From: Paraglaciecola arctica
GTDB lineage: Bacteria > Pseudomonadota > Gammaproteobacteria > Enterobacterales > Alteromonadaceae
Length of the DNA: 64,000 bases
Direction of reading: 5' to 3'
NCBI RefSeq assembly: GCF_018861065.1
Contig: NZ_JAHKQO010000036.1
Location: forward strand, 769,865 to 833,864
The translations under genes were made by a program, and so were the position numbers. Below the pieces are notes generated by a model, which saw nothing but the letters and a program-made list of their open reading frames with translations, was not told the DNA's origin and searched no databases. How positions within the stretch are numbered: the stretch's first letter is position 1; each line of letters opens with the position of its first letter. Shown here in pieces: positions 40,653 through 50,284 of this stretch.

Positions 40653-42767
40653 GTGTATCTTTTTGAGGGTTTAAAACAAAAACTTGAAGCCTATCTGCCA
40701 CCCGAAAAGGTAGCGGAAATTCAGCGAGCCTTCATTGTAGCCAGAGACGCCCACAGTGGGCAAATGCGCTCTAGCGGTGACCCATATATTACTCATCCTG
40801 TTGCGGTAGCAGGTATATTAGCCGACATGTGTTTAGACCATGAAACGATTATGGCTGCGTTATTACATGATGTCATTGAAGATACCCACCACAATAAAGA
40901 AGATTTGAGCAGTCAATTTAGCGAAACGGTAGGCGAACTGGTCGAAGGTGTCAGCAAATTAGAAAAAATTCACTTTAGTAGTACCCAAGAAGCCCAAGCA
41001 GAAAATTTTAGAAAAATGATGATGGCCATGGTCCAAGATATCCGGGTCATTTTAATCAAATTAGCCGACCGTACCCATAATATGCGTACTTTAGGTTCAT
41101 TGCGGCCTGATAAACGTCGTCGTATTGCCCGAGAAACATTAGAAATTTACTCCCCAATTGCCCATCGACTCGGTATTCACGATATAAAAAATGAGTTAGA
41201 GGATTTAGGTTTCCAAGCGATGTATCCAATGCGGCATCGCGCTCTTAAATCAGCAGTTAAACAAGCCCGAGGCAATCGTAAAGAAGTCATTGAAAACACT
41301 CGCAAAGAAGTGGAGTCTCGGCTCAATTCGGTAGCAATCAATGCGGTAGTTTCAGGTCGTGAAAAACATCTCTATTCGATTTATCGCAAGATGAAAAACA
41401 AAGAGTTGATGTTTAACGAGGTGATGGATATTTATGCTTTTAGAGTAGTAGTAGATTCAGTTGATCACTGCTACCGAGCATTAGGCGCCATGCACGGATT
41501 ATACAAGCCTATTGAAAGCCGTTTTAAAGACTATATCGCTATCCCACGGACGAATGGTTATCAATCACTACATACTTCACTTATTGGTCCCCATGGTATT
41601 CCTGTCGAAATTCAAATACGAACCAACGACATGGACCAAATGGCTGACAAAGGTGTAGCAGCACATTGGGTGTATAAAGATAGCAAAGATAGTAACGATA
41701 CCACTGCCCAAGTGCGAGCACGAAAGTGGATGCAGTCGTTAATTGAACTACAACAAAGTGCCAGTAGTTCATTTGAGTTCATTGAAAACGTAAAAACAGA
41801 TTTATTTCCAGACGAAATTTATGTGTTTACACCAGATGGTAGAATTATCGAATTGCCACTAGGCGCAACTGCAGTGGATTTTGCCTATGCGGTACATACT
41901 GATATAGGTAATTCTTGTGTAGGTGTAAAAGTAGAAAGACGAGCGTTTTCACTGAGCAAACCATTAGAAAACGGACAAACCGTAGAGATAATTACCTCAC
42001 CCAGAGCCAAACCTAATGCGAATTGGCTTAACTTCGTCGTCAGCGCCAAAGCAAGAGCTCGTATTCGCCATTATTTGAAAAATCAAAGATCTGAAGAAGC
42101 CGTGGTGATGGGTAATCGCTTACTCAGACATGCCTTGGGCAAAGTCAAACTAGATAAACTGCCTCAAGCAGATATAGACCGCGTGGTGCTCGAAACAAAA
42201 CACGATAATTTTGAGGATTTATTGGCGGATATTGGCTTAGGCAACGAACTTAGCGCAATAGTCGCGCGACGCTTATTAGGCGACAACACTCAGCTGTCCG
42301 ATAAACAAAATAAAGTGGCTATTCGCGGCACCGAAGGGTTATTGGTTTCCTATTCCAGATGCTGCCACCCTATACCTGATGACGAAATTGTTGCTATTTT
42401 AAGTCCAGGCAAAGGCATGACTATCCATCAAACCGGTTGCAGTAATATTCGTAAATTAAGTAAAGAAGAACCCCATAGAGTATTGGTCATGCAATGGGGT
42501 GATGATGTTCATGGTAATTTTCATGGAGCGCTACGAATAGAGTTGATTAATAATCAAGGCACCTTAGCAACATTAACCAATAGGGTTGCAAGCTGTGGTT
42601 CCAACATTGTTGGATTACAAACAGAAGAAAAAGAAAGCAACATTTATTATATAGATATTGAGTTAACCATTAAGAATCGGCTACAACTGGCTAATGTTAT
42701 GCGTAAAATCCGTACTATGCCTGAAGTGCAGCGGGTATCTAGACACAGTCAAGCCAAACAAAATTAG
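40653..42767 (+). CDS. spoT: Bifunctional (p)ppGpp synthetase/hydrolase SpoT
   Basis: The start is GTG 40653, giving MYLFEGLKQKLEAYLPPEKV as in other SpoT proteins. The 704 aa hold the HD hydrolase domain (about 45-145; HDVIEDT and DRTHNMRTL intact, so hydrolase is active), a synthetase-like domain (about 235-345), TGS (about 385-445, YVFTPDGRIIELPLGATAVDF), a conserved Cys/His region (SRCCHPIPDDEIV) and a C-terminal ACT domain (about 625-700). It lies within gmk-rpoZ-spoT-ridA-trmH. Confidence 0.98.
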   Translation: MYLFEGLKQKLEAYLPPEKVAEIQRAFIVARDAHSGQMRSSGDPYITHPVAVAGILADMCLDHETIMAALLHDVIEDTHHNKEDLSSQFSETVGELVEGVSKLEKIHFSSTQEAQAENFRKMMMAMVQDIRVILIKLADRTHNMRTLGSLRPDKRRRIARETLEIYSPIAHRLGIHDIKNELEDLGFQAMYPMRHRALKSAVKQARGNRKEVIENTRKEVESRLNSVAINAVVSGREKHLYSIYRKMKNKELMFNEVMDIYAFRVVVDSVDHCYRALGAMHGLYKPIESRFKDYIAIPRTNGYQSLHTSLIGPHGIPVEIQIRTNDMDQMADKGVAAHWVYKDSKDSNDTTAQVRARKWMQSLIELQQSASSSFEFIENVKTDLFPDEIYVFTPDGRIIELPLGATAVDFAYAVHTDIGNSCVGVKVERRAFSLSKPLENGQTVEIITSPRAKPNANWLNFVVSAKARARIRHYLKNQRSEEAVVMGNRLLRHALGKVKLDKLPQADIDRVVLETKHDNFEDLLADIGLGNELSAIVARRLLGDNTQLSDKQNKVAIRGTEGLLVSYSRCCHPIPDDEIVAILSPGKGMTIHQTGCSNIRKLSKEEPHRVLVMQWGDDVHGNFHGALRIELINNQGTLATLTNRVASCGSNIVGLQTEEKESNIYYIDIELTIKNRLQLANVMRKIRTMPEVQRVSRHSQAKQN

Positions 42768-42816
42768 GCATTCCCTAATCCACTTACCCAATTAAACATA
42801 AAAGAAGGTCACAATT

Positions 42817-43206
42817 ATGTCTAAGTCCGTAATCCATACTGACAAGGCTCCAAAAGCTATTGGCACCTATAGCCAAGCAATTAAAAGCGGTACAACAGTT
42901 TATCTTTCGGGACAAATCCCTTTAGTACCTGAAACTATGGAAGTGATATCTGAAGATTTTGCAGAGCAAGCACACCAGGTATTCAAAAACGTGCGAGCGG
43001 TTTGTGAAGCGGTTGACGATGGTTCTTTGAACCATTTAGTAAAGGTGAATATTTTCTTAACCGATTTATCCAACTTTGCTGTAGTTAACGAAATTATGAG
43101 CCAGTATTTTAAACAACCCTATCCTGCTCGTGCAGCGGTACAAATTAGTGCCTTACCTAAAGGTGTACAAATTGAGATAGATGGCGTAATGGAGTTACCT
43201 GAATAA
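42817..43206 (+). CDS. ridA: Enamine/imine deaminase RidA
   Basis: A 129-aa RidA/YjgF protein, which hydrolyses reactive 2-aminoacrylate-type enamines formed by PLP enzymes. The essential Arg lies in [16 protein letters not shown], and the [21 protein letters not shown] and C-terminal [13 protein letters not shown] segments are typical. It sits between spoT and trmH with short gaps. Confidence 0.96.
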   Translation: MSKSVIHTDKAPKAIGTYSQAIKSGTTVYLSGQIPLVPETMEVISEDFAEQAHQVFKNVRAVCEAVDDGSLNHLVKVNIFLTDLSNFAVVNEIMSQYFKQPYPARAAVQISALPKGVQIEIDGVMELPE

Positions 43207-43216
43207 GGGTAGCTTT

Positions 43217-43921
43217 ATGCCTACAGATATTTATATGTCGGCCGAGCGATATGCGCGGATTAGGCAATTTCTTCGCTTACGCCAACCTAGCTTAACCTTA
43301 TGTTTAGAGCAGTTGAACAAACCGCACAATGTCTCGGCTATTGTGCGTAGTTGTGATGCTGTTGGCGTTTTTGAAGTACACGCAGTCTGGGATGAAAAGC
43401 CTCAATTTCGTAAAAGCACCGCAATGGGCAGCGAAAACTGGGTATACACCAAAGAGCACTCTTGCATCGAAAATGCAGTAACCCATCTAAAATCAAAAAA
43501 CATGCAGGTGTTGGTCACTAACTTATCAAGTAACGCGGTGGATTTTCGTGAGATCGACTATACCCAACCAACGGCGATTATATTAGGGCAAGAAAAACAA
43601 GGGGCTACTCCCAAAGCCATAACCTTGGCAGATCACGATATCACTATTCCTATGGTAGGCATGGTGCAATCACTCAATGTATCAGTTGCTGCAGCACTTA
43701 TTTTGTATGAAGCCCAGAGGCAAAGACAACTAGCTGGTATGTATGATAATCAACAGTTATCAGAACAAGCTTGCCAAAAGCTGCTATTTGAAAGCGGCTT
43801 TCCTAGGTTACGAAAGCTATGCGACCAAAAAGGTTTGGATTACCCTTATGTAGATGACCAAGGTCAAATACAAGCAAGCGACACTTGGTGGGCACAAATG
43901 CAGCGTTCAATCGCAGTATAA
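43217..43921 (+). CDS. trmH: tRNA (guanosine-18-2'-O)-methyltransferase TrmH
   Basis: SPOUT-fold methyltransferase for Gm18 of tRNA. The 234-aa protein shows motif 1 NKPHNVSAIVRSCDAVG (catalytic Arg), motif 2 AIILGQEKQG and motif 3 MVQSLNVSVAAALILYEA. ATG 43217 has AAGGG 7-8 bases upstream; Met7 matches the E. coli start and remains possible. It begins 10 bp after ridA. Confidence 0.96.
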   Translation: MPTDIYMSAERYARIRQFLRLRQPSLTLCLEQLNKPHNVSAIVRSCDAVGVFEVHAVWDEKPQFRKSTAMGSENWVYTKEHSCIENAVTHLKSKNMQVLVTNLSSNAVDFREIDYTQPTAIILGQEKQGATPKAITLADHDITIPMVGMVQSLNVSVAAALILYEAQRQRQLAGMYDNQQLSEQACQKLLFESGFPRLRKLCDQKGLDYPYVDDQGQIQASDTWWAQMQRSIAV

Positions 43922-44090
43922 ATTTAGTTAACCTGAGCTCGGGTTAGTAACCATTATCGAATGGCAGATTTCTGTATATTATCTGACTACACTGTTTTCC
44001 GATTATTTTGCAGTTATTAAATCGTAACTGAAAGTATTCTTGAAAATACTGGGTCCTCCCAGTTTGATTCCACCATTAATTGAGAGACTT

Positions 44091-44729
44091 ATGAGACAAC
44101 CATTATCAGTATTAATCGTAATTCTAACCATTGGATTATTTTCAAACACGTCCAACGCACTAGACCGAACCCAAATTGCAGAGTCAGCCGAAAACGTTAC
44201 CCCATTATTAATTGGTCAATCTGCACCAAACAGCAAATTACAAACGGTAGATGGCGATCCTGTCAGTTTAAAGGCGCTAACCATGGAAAAACCTACTGTT
44301 TTGATTTTTTATCGAGGTGGCTGGTGTCCGTATTGTAATCGCCAACTAGCAGGTTTGAAGGACATTGAGGGCCCACTTGATGAATTAGGTTACCAAATAT
44401 TAGCCATTTCTCCAGAAACGCCTGCTCAATTACAACAGCAAAAATTACAGACCAAATTTACAGTGCGTTTATTGGCAGACCCAGAGTTAGAAGCAATAAG
44501 TGGATTCGGGATTGGTTTTTATGTACCAGATGAAACTCGAACAAAATATAAATCGAATTGGGATATTAATCTTAACAACGAAAAGGCTACAGGCAGAGCC
44601 GTGTTACCCGCACCCGCTGTGTTTATTTTAGATACCACAGGTAAAGTGGTATTCAGTTATGTTAATCCCAATATTAAAACTCGCCTTTCGCCTGAACTAC
44701 TTTATCAGGCCGCAAAACTATCTTTGTAG
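44091..44729 (+). CDS. Exported peroxiredoxin-like (AhpC/TSA) protein
   Basis: I place the start at ATG 44091, which gives signal peptide MRQPLSVLIVILTIGLF and cleavage near SNA-LD; an upstream TTG frame start adds 17 unlikely residues. The 212-aa protein has a thioredoxin-like AhpC/TSA domain with YRGGWCPYCNRQL (CxxC near residue 88), and the later PAPAVFILDTTGKVVF. The CxxC rather than a TxxC suggests a thiol reductase or atypical peroxiredoxin in the periplasm. It begins the block inserted between trmH and recG. Confidence 0.85.
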   Translation: MRQPLSVLIVILTIGLFSNTSNALDRTQIAESAENVTPLLIGQSAPNSKLQTVDGDPVSLKALTMEKPTVLIFYRGGWCPYCNRQLAGLKDIEGPLDELGYQILAISPETPAQLQQQKLQTKFTVRLLADPELEAISGFGIGFYVPDETRTKYKSNWDINLNNEKATGRAVLPAPAVFILDTTGKVVFSYVNPNIKTRLSPELLYQAAKLSL

Positions 44730-44742
44730 CAAATAGGCATAT

Positions 44743-44768
44743 ACCAAGTCAGTAGTAACTGGCTTGGT
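44743..44768. terminator. Convergent-gene stem-loop
   Basis: Arms ACCAAGTCAGT and ACTGGCTTGGT pair over 11 positions (one G-T) around a 4-base loop, 14 bases after the peroxiredoxin stop and 17 bases from the convergent cyclase stop. The strong stem has no U-tract; a bidirectional terminator is likely but not certain. Confidence 0.5.
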
Positions 44769-44784
44769 AAAATACTGGCCGATG

Positions 44785-45816
44785 CTATTTTTGATCTTGT
44801 GTCACTATGCAATTACGGCCATTTTCCTTAGCCATATATAAGCGCGCATCGGCCTTTTTCATCAGCGCCTCCAAGCTAGTTCCATCTTTTCCAAATGTCG
44901 CTAAGCCACCACTCATAGTGATGCTAATATTATGATTGTTACAAATGAAAGGGTGCTGTGATAGTTTTTCTCGCATTAAATTGATGTGTTTGTAGGCTTC
45001 ATCTAAATCAGAGCTTGTCATTAGCAGTGAAAACTCTTCACCGCCAAACCTCGCCAACAAATCACTTTCTCTTTTATTGTTCTTTAAAAAATCTGCCACA
45101 TGACATAAGGCCTTATCACCGATATCATGTCCGTATTGATCATTGATATTTTTAAAAAAGTCTAAGTCGAACAGTGCAATAATAAAATTAATATTGTGTC
45201 GTTTACTCAGTAATGAATAATGCTGAAAACCGTCTTCTAATTTCAAACGATTTGCTAACCCCGTAAGTTTATCTGTCCCTGCTAACTCAAGTAAACGTTG
45301 TTCATTTTTCTCACGGTTGAGCTCATAAACATGAGCCATAGCCATACACATAACAGCACTGAAACACACATTTATGGAGATTGCGGTGTTTAAAGTGAAA
45401 CTATTGTTGGCGTCTATAAACCGCCAATGATAAACGATAATACCCAACACAATAAAAAACACCGAGACCCAAAAACCTTGTTGCCGCCCAATTAACAAAT
45501 AGGACACCAAAGGAATAGTCAAAATCCAAACAAACATTGCTTCAGAGGACTGCGGCAGATAAAGCGCGTACAAGATGACTAGAAAACAAGGAATAATGTA
45601 CAACAATACCCATTTAGAGAAGTTAGGGGTGCTTGGGATGATGCGCCACAAGAAAACCGAATAAATACCAAACCCAAACTCAATTGCGGCGAGAATATAG
45701 ATGTCACGATAGAAGTTCACTACTGAAAATAGCAAACCACCAATACAAGTAAACGACACCAAAACTCGCATCACATCGCGACGATATTGAATATTTTGTA
45801 CTAATTGCTCATTCAT
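44785..45816 (-). CDS. Membrane diguanylate cyclase (GGDEF)
   Basis: A 343-aa protein with about six membrane helices (residues 15-175) and a GGDEF domain (about 185-340). The active-site motif is GGEEF, and an inhibitory RxxD site (RESD) lies five residues before it, so it should make c-di-GMP with product feedback. The metal motif ALFDLDFFKNINDQYGHDIGD is intact. The sensor part is a plain membrane bundle with no recognised ligand domain. Convergent with the peroxiredoxin gene. Confidence 0.92.
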   Translation of the reverse strand: MNEQLVQNIQYRRDVMRVLVSFTCIGGLLFSVVNFYRDIYILAAIEFGFGIYSVFLWRIIPSTPNFSKWVLLYIIPCFLVILYALYLPQSSEAMFVWILTIPLVSYLLIGRQQGFWVSVFFIVLGIIVYHWRFIDANNSFTLNTAISINVCFSAVMCMAMAHVYELNREKNEQRLLELAGTDKLTGLANRLKLEDGFQHYSLLSKRHNINFIIALFDLDFFKNINDQYGHDIGDKALCHVADFLKNNKRESDLLARFGGEEFSLLMTSSDLDEAYKHINLMREKLSQHPFICNNHNISITMSGGLATFGKDGTSLEALMKKADARLYMAKENGRNCIVTQDQK

Positions 45817-46049
45817 TTAGTTTGATACTGTGTTATAGACATACAAATACTTAAGCACCGTAAAATCATATGGGCCTTAGCATCTCGCCTCCATATTATA
45901 GATATATTATAACGCGCTTATTGCATTTCAATCTTAAAAAAATCACTTGTTCTAAAAAAATTATATCGTCGAGATGAGTATGGTTTAGCAATAACGACAA
46001 TGTAGAAGTTTTAGGGCGCTGGAGTAATCCAGTATTGCTTCGCTGTCAT

Positions 46050-46529
46050 TCACGGTTTGCTAGGGAGCTTTTTTATCTGCTGTACTAGCTCTTTTGCCAA
46101 TTCGTTTGGCACAGGTATAGTTAAGTGATACTGGCTGATTTTCCACCCCTTATCAGTCAATTCCAACACACCAGTGCCTCTACATTCACCATAACTTTGG
46201 TTATCCAACATTTCATCAAACCAAGCAAATTGACCCGAACTAGCAACGGTTACGTGACGATCTCTAGGAATATAAGTCCAACCTTTTCCTTTTTCAAAAT
46301 AAGGTTTAGCGAAGTCCTCGAACGCACCTTTACCCCAGCGCTCATCACCATCAGTACCAATAAAAACAGCAGTATCTGATAATAAATCAAAATACTGCCG
46401 ATAATTAGCTTCACTTGCAGCTTGGTGGAAAGAATCTAACACCTTGATAATCTGAGCGTGGTTTTGTGAGGCGTGAACTGAAAATTGAAAGCACATCACC
46501 AATATAAAAAATAAACGAGTTTGCAGCAC
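46050..46529 (-). CDS. Exported SnoaL/NTF2-like protein
   Basis: A 159-aa protein from a GTG start with AGGAT upstream. The signal peptide is MLQTRLFFILVMCFQFSVHA. The NTF2-like cone fold is suggested by FHQAASEANYRQYFDLLSD, TAVFIGTDGDERWGKGAFEDF and GTGVLELTDKGWKISQYHLT, as in SnoaL_3-type proteins. Either a binding protein or an enzyme; no substrate can be inferred. The strand is opposite to trmH and recG. Confidence 0.8.
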   Translation of the reverse strand: MLQTRLFFILVMCFQFSVHASQNHAQIIKVLDSFHQAASEANYRQYFDLLSDTAVFIGTDGDERWGKGAFEDFAKPYFEKGKGWTYIPRDRHVTVASSGQFAWFDEMLDNQSYGECRGTGVLELTDKGWKISQYHLTIPVPNELAKELVQQIKKLPSKP

Positions 46530-46713
46530 TTTAATGATCCTGAATTGTAAAAACGCGTCCTAGCTTTGCCTACTTTAGGTATCAATACAACAGCAATTGC
46601 TTGATTCGGTTGTGCATTTCTTCGATTATAGGTGTAATTGAATTACCAACATCAGGAAACTCTGTGAATATCTCTTGGCGACTAGCCATTTGTCTTGTTA
46701 AATATTATCCCAA

Positions 46714-48819
46714 ATGCCTAAGGCCCAAAATCTATGGCGTGTTATGCAAGGCTTAGCGCAAATGCCAATCACCGAGTTAAAAGGTGTGGGGGCAAAAGCG
46801 GCAGAAAGACTAGCAAAATTGGCAATTGTTTCTGTGCAAGACTTATTATTTCACTTACCACTTAGATATGAAGACCGGACTCGCATTTATCCAATCGCAG
46901 ATTTACAACCCCACTTGCATACTAGTATCCAAGGTGAAGTAACCTCCTGCGATATCCAATTTGGTCGTAAACGTATGTTAGTCGTGAGAATCACTGATGG
47001 AACAGGTACGGTAACCTTACGTTTTTTCCATTTTTCTGCAGCCCAAAAAAACAATCTCGAAGTAGGCACTACTATTCGTTGTTTTGGTGAAGTCCGAGCC
47101 GGTAAATATGGCCTAGAGATAATGCATCCAGAATACAAAAATATCCGTTTAGATCAACCCAATGAAATGCAGGAATCCCTTACACCTGTTTATCCAGCCA
47201 CTGACGGTATTAAACAAATTACGCTACGAAATTTAAGCGAGCAAGCCTTAAAACTTTTGGACAAAGGAGGTTTAGCAGAACTATTACCTGAAGGTTTATA
47301 TCAACAACAAATTAGTTTAATTGACGCCTTACATTTAGTTCACCGTCCTCCACCCGATGTAACTTTGTCATTGTTTGACGAAGGAAAACACCCAGCCCAA
47401 CAACGTTTAGTTATGGAAGAATTACTGGCGCATCATTTGAGCGTATTAAAAGTACGGCAGCAAAGCCAAAAACAAGCAACCTTCCCAATCAAACCTAGTG
47501 CTGATTTGCTCAATCAATTTTTGGAGAATTTGCCTTTTAGGCCGACCAATGCCCAACAACGTGTCGTAGCTGATATTCAAGACGATATGCAACAAAATAG
47601 TCCAATGATGCGTTTGGTACAAGGCGATGTCGGGTCGGGCAAAACCTTGGTTGCTGCGATGGCGGCTTTGTCGGCAATTGCTGCTGGATATCAAGTGGGA
47701 CTCATGGCGCCTACTGAACTACTCGCTGAACAACATGCGAATAATTTTCGGCAATGGTTTGAGCCTTTAGGCATAGAAGTGGGTTGGTTAGCCGGCAAGT
47801 TGAAAGGTAAAGCCAGAGAAAAAGTGTTAAGCCAATTAGCTAATAATGAAACTAAAATGGTGGTGGGCACCCATGCCATTTTTCAAGAAAGCGTCGTTTT
47901 TTCTTCACTGGCGTTAGTCATAGTAGATGAGCAACATCGTTTTGGTGTGCATCAACGTTTAGCGTTACGTGAAAAAGGTGAATCTCAAGGAGCTTTTCCA
48001 CACCAGCTAATTATGACGGCCACTCCCATTCCGCGTACATTAGCGATGACGGCCTATGCCGATCTAGATACGTCAGTGATCGACGAATTGCCCCCAGGTA
48101 GAACACCGGTAAAAACGGTAGTATTACCCGACTCTCGGCGTGAAGACGTGATTACTCGTGTGCGTAACGCCAGCGTTGAGCAAGGTAGACAAACCTATTG
48201 GGTGTGTACCCTAATAGATGAATCTGAATTTTTACAAAGCCAAGCTGCCGAAGACACCGCTATTTTATTGCGTACGGCATTGCCAGAGCTTAAAGTGGGA
48301 TTAGTACACGGCAGGCTTAAGTCTGATGAAAAACAGCAAATCATGGCCGACTTTAAGGCCGGTGCGTTGGATTTATTAGTCGCCACCACAGTTATTGAAG
48401 TGGGTGTTGATGTCCCAAATGCGAGTCTGATGATCATAGAAAACCCAGAGCGTTTAGGGCTAGCTCAGTTGCACCAATTACGTGGTCGTGTAGGTCGAGG
48501 TTCGGTAGAAAGCCATTGTGTTTTAATGTATCAAAGTCCTTTGTCTAAAACGGCCAACAAACGTTTAGCTGTGCTCAGAGAATCTAACGACGGCTTCTAC
48601 ATTGCACAGCAAGATCTAGAAATCCGTGGTCCGGGCGAATTATTAGGCACTAAACAAACTGGTTTAGCGGATTTAAAAATTGCTGATTTGGTCCGCGATG
48701 CGTCACTTATCCCCCAGATACAAAATATTGCTAATCACTTATGGGAGCACTATCCAGGCAATGCCCAAGCTATTGTGAATCGTTGGCTGGGTAACAAAGA
48801 GCAATTTGGTCATGCATAG
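46714..48819 (+). CDS. recG: ATP-dependent DNA helicase RecG
   Basis: Branch-migration helicase for stalled forks and recombination intermediates. The 701 aa comprise a wedge/OB domain (about 70-150), helicase motif I GDVGSGKT near residue 304, motif II DEQH near 405, MTATPIPRTLAMT, and the C-terminal QLRGRVGRG and GPGELLGTKQTGL blocks. The start is ATG 46714. It is normally close to trmH in E. coli, here displaced by about 2.8 kb. Confidence 0.97.
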   Translation: MPKAQNLWRVMQGLAQMPITELKGVGAKAAERLAKLAIVSVQDLLFHLPLRYEDRTRIYPIADLQPHLHTSIQGEVTSCDIQFGRKRMLVVRITDGTGTVTLRFFHFSAAQKNNLEVGTTIRCFGEVRAGKYGLEIMHPEYKNIRLDQPNEMQESLTPVYPATDGIKQITLRNLSEQALKLLDKGGLAELLPEGLYQQQISLIDALHLVHRPPPDVTLSLFDEGKHPAQQRLVMEELLAHHLSVLKVRQQSQKQATFPIKPSADLLNQFLENLPFRPTNAQQRVVADIQDDMQQNSPMMRLVQGDVGSGKTLVAAMAALSAIAAGYQVGLMAPTELLAEQHANNFRQWFEPLGIEVGWLAGKLKGKAREKVLSQLANNETKMVVGTHAIFQESVVFSSLALVIVDEQHRFGVHQRLALREKGESQGAFPHQLIMTATPIPRTLAMTAYADLDTSVIDELPPGRTPVKTVVLPDSRREDVITRVRNASVEQGRQTYWVCTLIDESEFLQSQAAEDTAILLRTALPELKVGLVHGRLKSDEKQQIMADFKAGALDLLVATTVIEVGVDVPNASLMIIENPERLGLAQLHQLRGRVGRGSVESHCVLMYQSPLSKTANKRLAVLRESNDGFYIAQQDLEIRGPGELLGTKQTGLADLKIADLVRDASLIPQIQNIANHLWEHYPGNAQAIVNRWLGNKEQFGHA

Positions 48820-49603
48820 TCCTGTTTTAGAAAACATCCCCGTTACTGTACCCAAAAGTGCAACGCCTGAATTAATCAAGCTAGCGCAATACACTGCGTC
48901 AAAGTGGGGGCTTACTTATGTTGATAATGTCAATGCGGGGTTAGCATTAATACAACAAGTTTCTCATCTCGAACTACGGCAGTTAGATGAGCCTAAAGTA
49001 GGCGCAGTTAAAGTAGATTTCAGTTCCGACGCCCTTACCTTCCGGCGTTTGCATGGCGGCGGAAAAAAAGAGTCCATCGCCAAAGCCGTTGGTTTAAAAG
49101 GCCAAGAGTGTGTGCGGATCTTAGACGCCACTGCCGGTTTAGGTAGAGATGCCTTTGTGCTTAGCAGTTTAGGGTGCGTAGTTGATATGATTGAACGCTC
49201 ACCTGTTGTTGCCGCGCTATTACAAGATGGCCTAGACCGCGCCGCCGTTGCTGAAGAGTTATGTAACTGGCTTCCCAAACGAATGCAGCTAGTTCATGGT
49301 GTCGCCATAGAACTTTTGAACAAATGGGAGAGCACCCGCCCAGACGTAGTCTACCTCGACCCTATGTTCCCGCACCGTAAAAAAAGCGCCGCGGTTAAAA
49401 AAGAAATGCGTTTATTTCAGCAACTACTTGGCCCAGATGAAGACGCCGACTTGTTGCTAGAGCCAGCATTGTTACTGGCTAAAAAACGAGTAGTAGTTAA
49501 ACGCCCCTCAGGAGCACCATACTTGTCGGGTAAAAAGCCAGAAATTGAAATGTTAGGTAAAGCCAACAGGTTCGATGTCTATCTAATTCAAAACGCAAAC
49601 TAA
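48812..49603 (+). CDS. rsmJ: 16S rRNA (guanine-1516-N2)-methyltransferase RsmJ
   Basis: SAM-dependent methyltransferase for small-subunit rRNA. ATG 48812 overlaps the end of recG by 8 bases, so translation is coupled. The 263-aa protein has motif I LDATAGLGRDAFVLSSLG, then VDMIERSPVVAALLQDGL, the catalytic-type VVYLDPMFPHRKKSA, and VVVKRPSGAPYL, all specific for RsmJ (YhiQ). Confidence 0.95.
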   Translation: MHSPVLENIPVTVPKSATPELIKLAQYTASKWGLTYVDNVNAGLALIQQVSHLELRQLDEPKVGAVKVDFSSDALTFRRLHGGGKKESIAKAVGLKGQECVRILDATAGLGRDAFVLSSLGCVVDMIERSPVVAALLQDGLDRAAVAEELCNWLPKRMQLVHGVAIELLNKWESTRPDVVYLDPMFPHRKKSAAVKKEMRLFQQLLGPDEDADLLLEPALLLAKKRVVVKRPSGAPYLSGKKPEIEMLGKANRFDVYLIQNAN

Positions 49604-49805
49604 GTCAAAAAACGGCAATCCCCCTGTGCACTTGGGTAAAACTCGAAGTCGATAGCTCACAAATGTCCGTCAATACTTTGAACAATCTTTTTGCTCTTTA
49701 AGAACAAATTATTTCGTTGTCCAATCGCCATAATTAGCTCAATAATATTCCTGAACTAAGTGCGTAGTGTGCGTAGTTTCTAACAACCATTTTTTGGACA
49801 GGGTA

Positions 49806-49979
49806 ATGAGCAAAAATTTTCATTTTAAAAAAAATGATAGCGACAAAATGAATGGAGCTGCAAAGCATAGATTTAATGCCGAATATAGCGATGAACTCGA
49901 GTTTGACGCCAAAAAAGGCAAAAAATTATCCCAAAGAAGAGCCGATGAAAGACGCCGCCAAGCCGCCGACTTTCATTAA
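49806..49979 (+). CDS. Small basic protein of unknown function
   Basis: A 57-aa protein from ATG 49806 (MSKNFHFKKNDSDKM), with a GGACAGGG stretch just upstream. Highly charged: a Lys-rich N-terminus, an acidic centre (EYSDELEFDAKKGKK) and an Arg-rich helical end (SQRRADERRRQAADFH). No membrane segment. It resembles small nucleic-acid- or ribosome-associated proteins only in composition. Its stop overlaps the next start (TAATG), so the two small genes form a coupled pair. I do not recognise the family with certainty. Confidence 0.65.
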   Translation: MSKNFHFKKNDSDKMNGAAKHRFNAEYSDELEFDAKKGKKLSQRRADERRRQAADFH

Positions 49980-50230
49980 TGAATATTCAAACTATTGAGA
50001 ATATGATGAAAAAAGTAGTGTTAACACTAGGTTTATTATTAACAACAGCAGTTTTTGCAGATGAGCGTCCTGAAGCAGACAAAGAATTGATTGCAGAGCT
50101 CAAACAATATTGCACAGAATTAGCTGAAGAAGACGGTACCGATGGCAAAGAGTTACCAGTATTTTTGCTGGAATGTGTGAATGAAGAATTAGACTCGGAA
50201 GGTTATCAACCCCTCACCAAACTAGTCTAA
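49979..50230 (+). CDS. Small exported acidic protein of unknown function
   Basis: An 83-aa frame beginning in the stop of the previous gene. A better signal peptide results from Met9 or Met10 (MMKKVVLTLGLLLTTAVFA-DE), giving a mature acidic peptide of about 56 residues with two Cys (KQYCTEL and LLECVNE) that could form a disulfide in the periplasm. No known domain is seen. It is closed by the terminator at 50253. Confidence 0.65.
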   Translation: MNIQTIENMMKKVVLTLGLLLTTAVFADERPEADKELIAELKQYCTELAEEDGTDGKELPVFLLECVNEELDSEGYQPLTKLV

Positions 50231-50252
50231 CGCGAGAAATTTACCTCCTTAA

Positions 50253-50284
50253 AACAAGGGTGCGTCAGCGCCCTTGTTATTTTT
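50253..50284. terminator. Bidirectional intrinsic terminator
   Basis: Arms AACAAGGGTGC and GCGCCCTTGTT (one G-T pair) enclose a 4-base loop and are followed by ATTTTT on the plus strand and TTTT on the minus strand. It serves the small-gene pair and the convergent LysR gene, whose stop codon lies within the stem region. Confidence 0.85.

Noticed and set aside
42764-42777. Short hairpin after spoT as a terminator
   Set aside because: Only six base pairs and no U-tract; ridA follows closely and is probably cotranscribed.
43929-43946. Near-palindrome TAACCTGAGCTCGGGTTA after trmH as a terminator
   Set aside because: Short stem with the centre as loop, and no U-tract follows on either strand.
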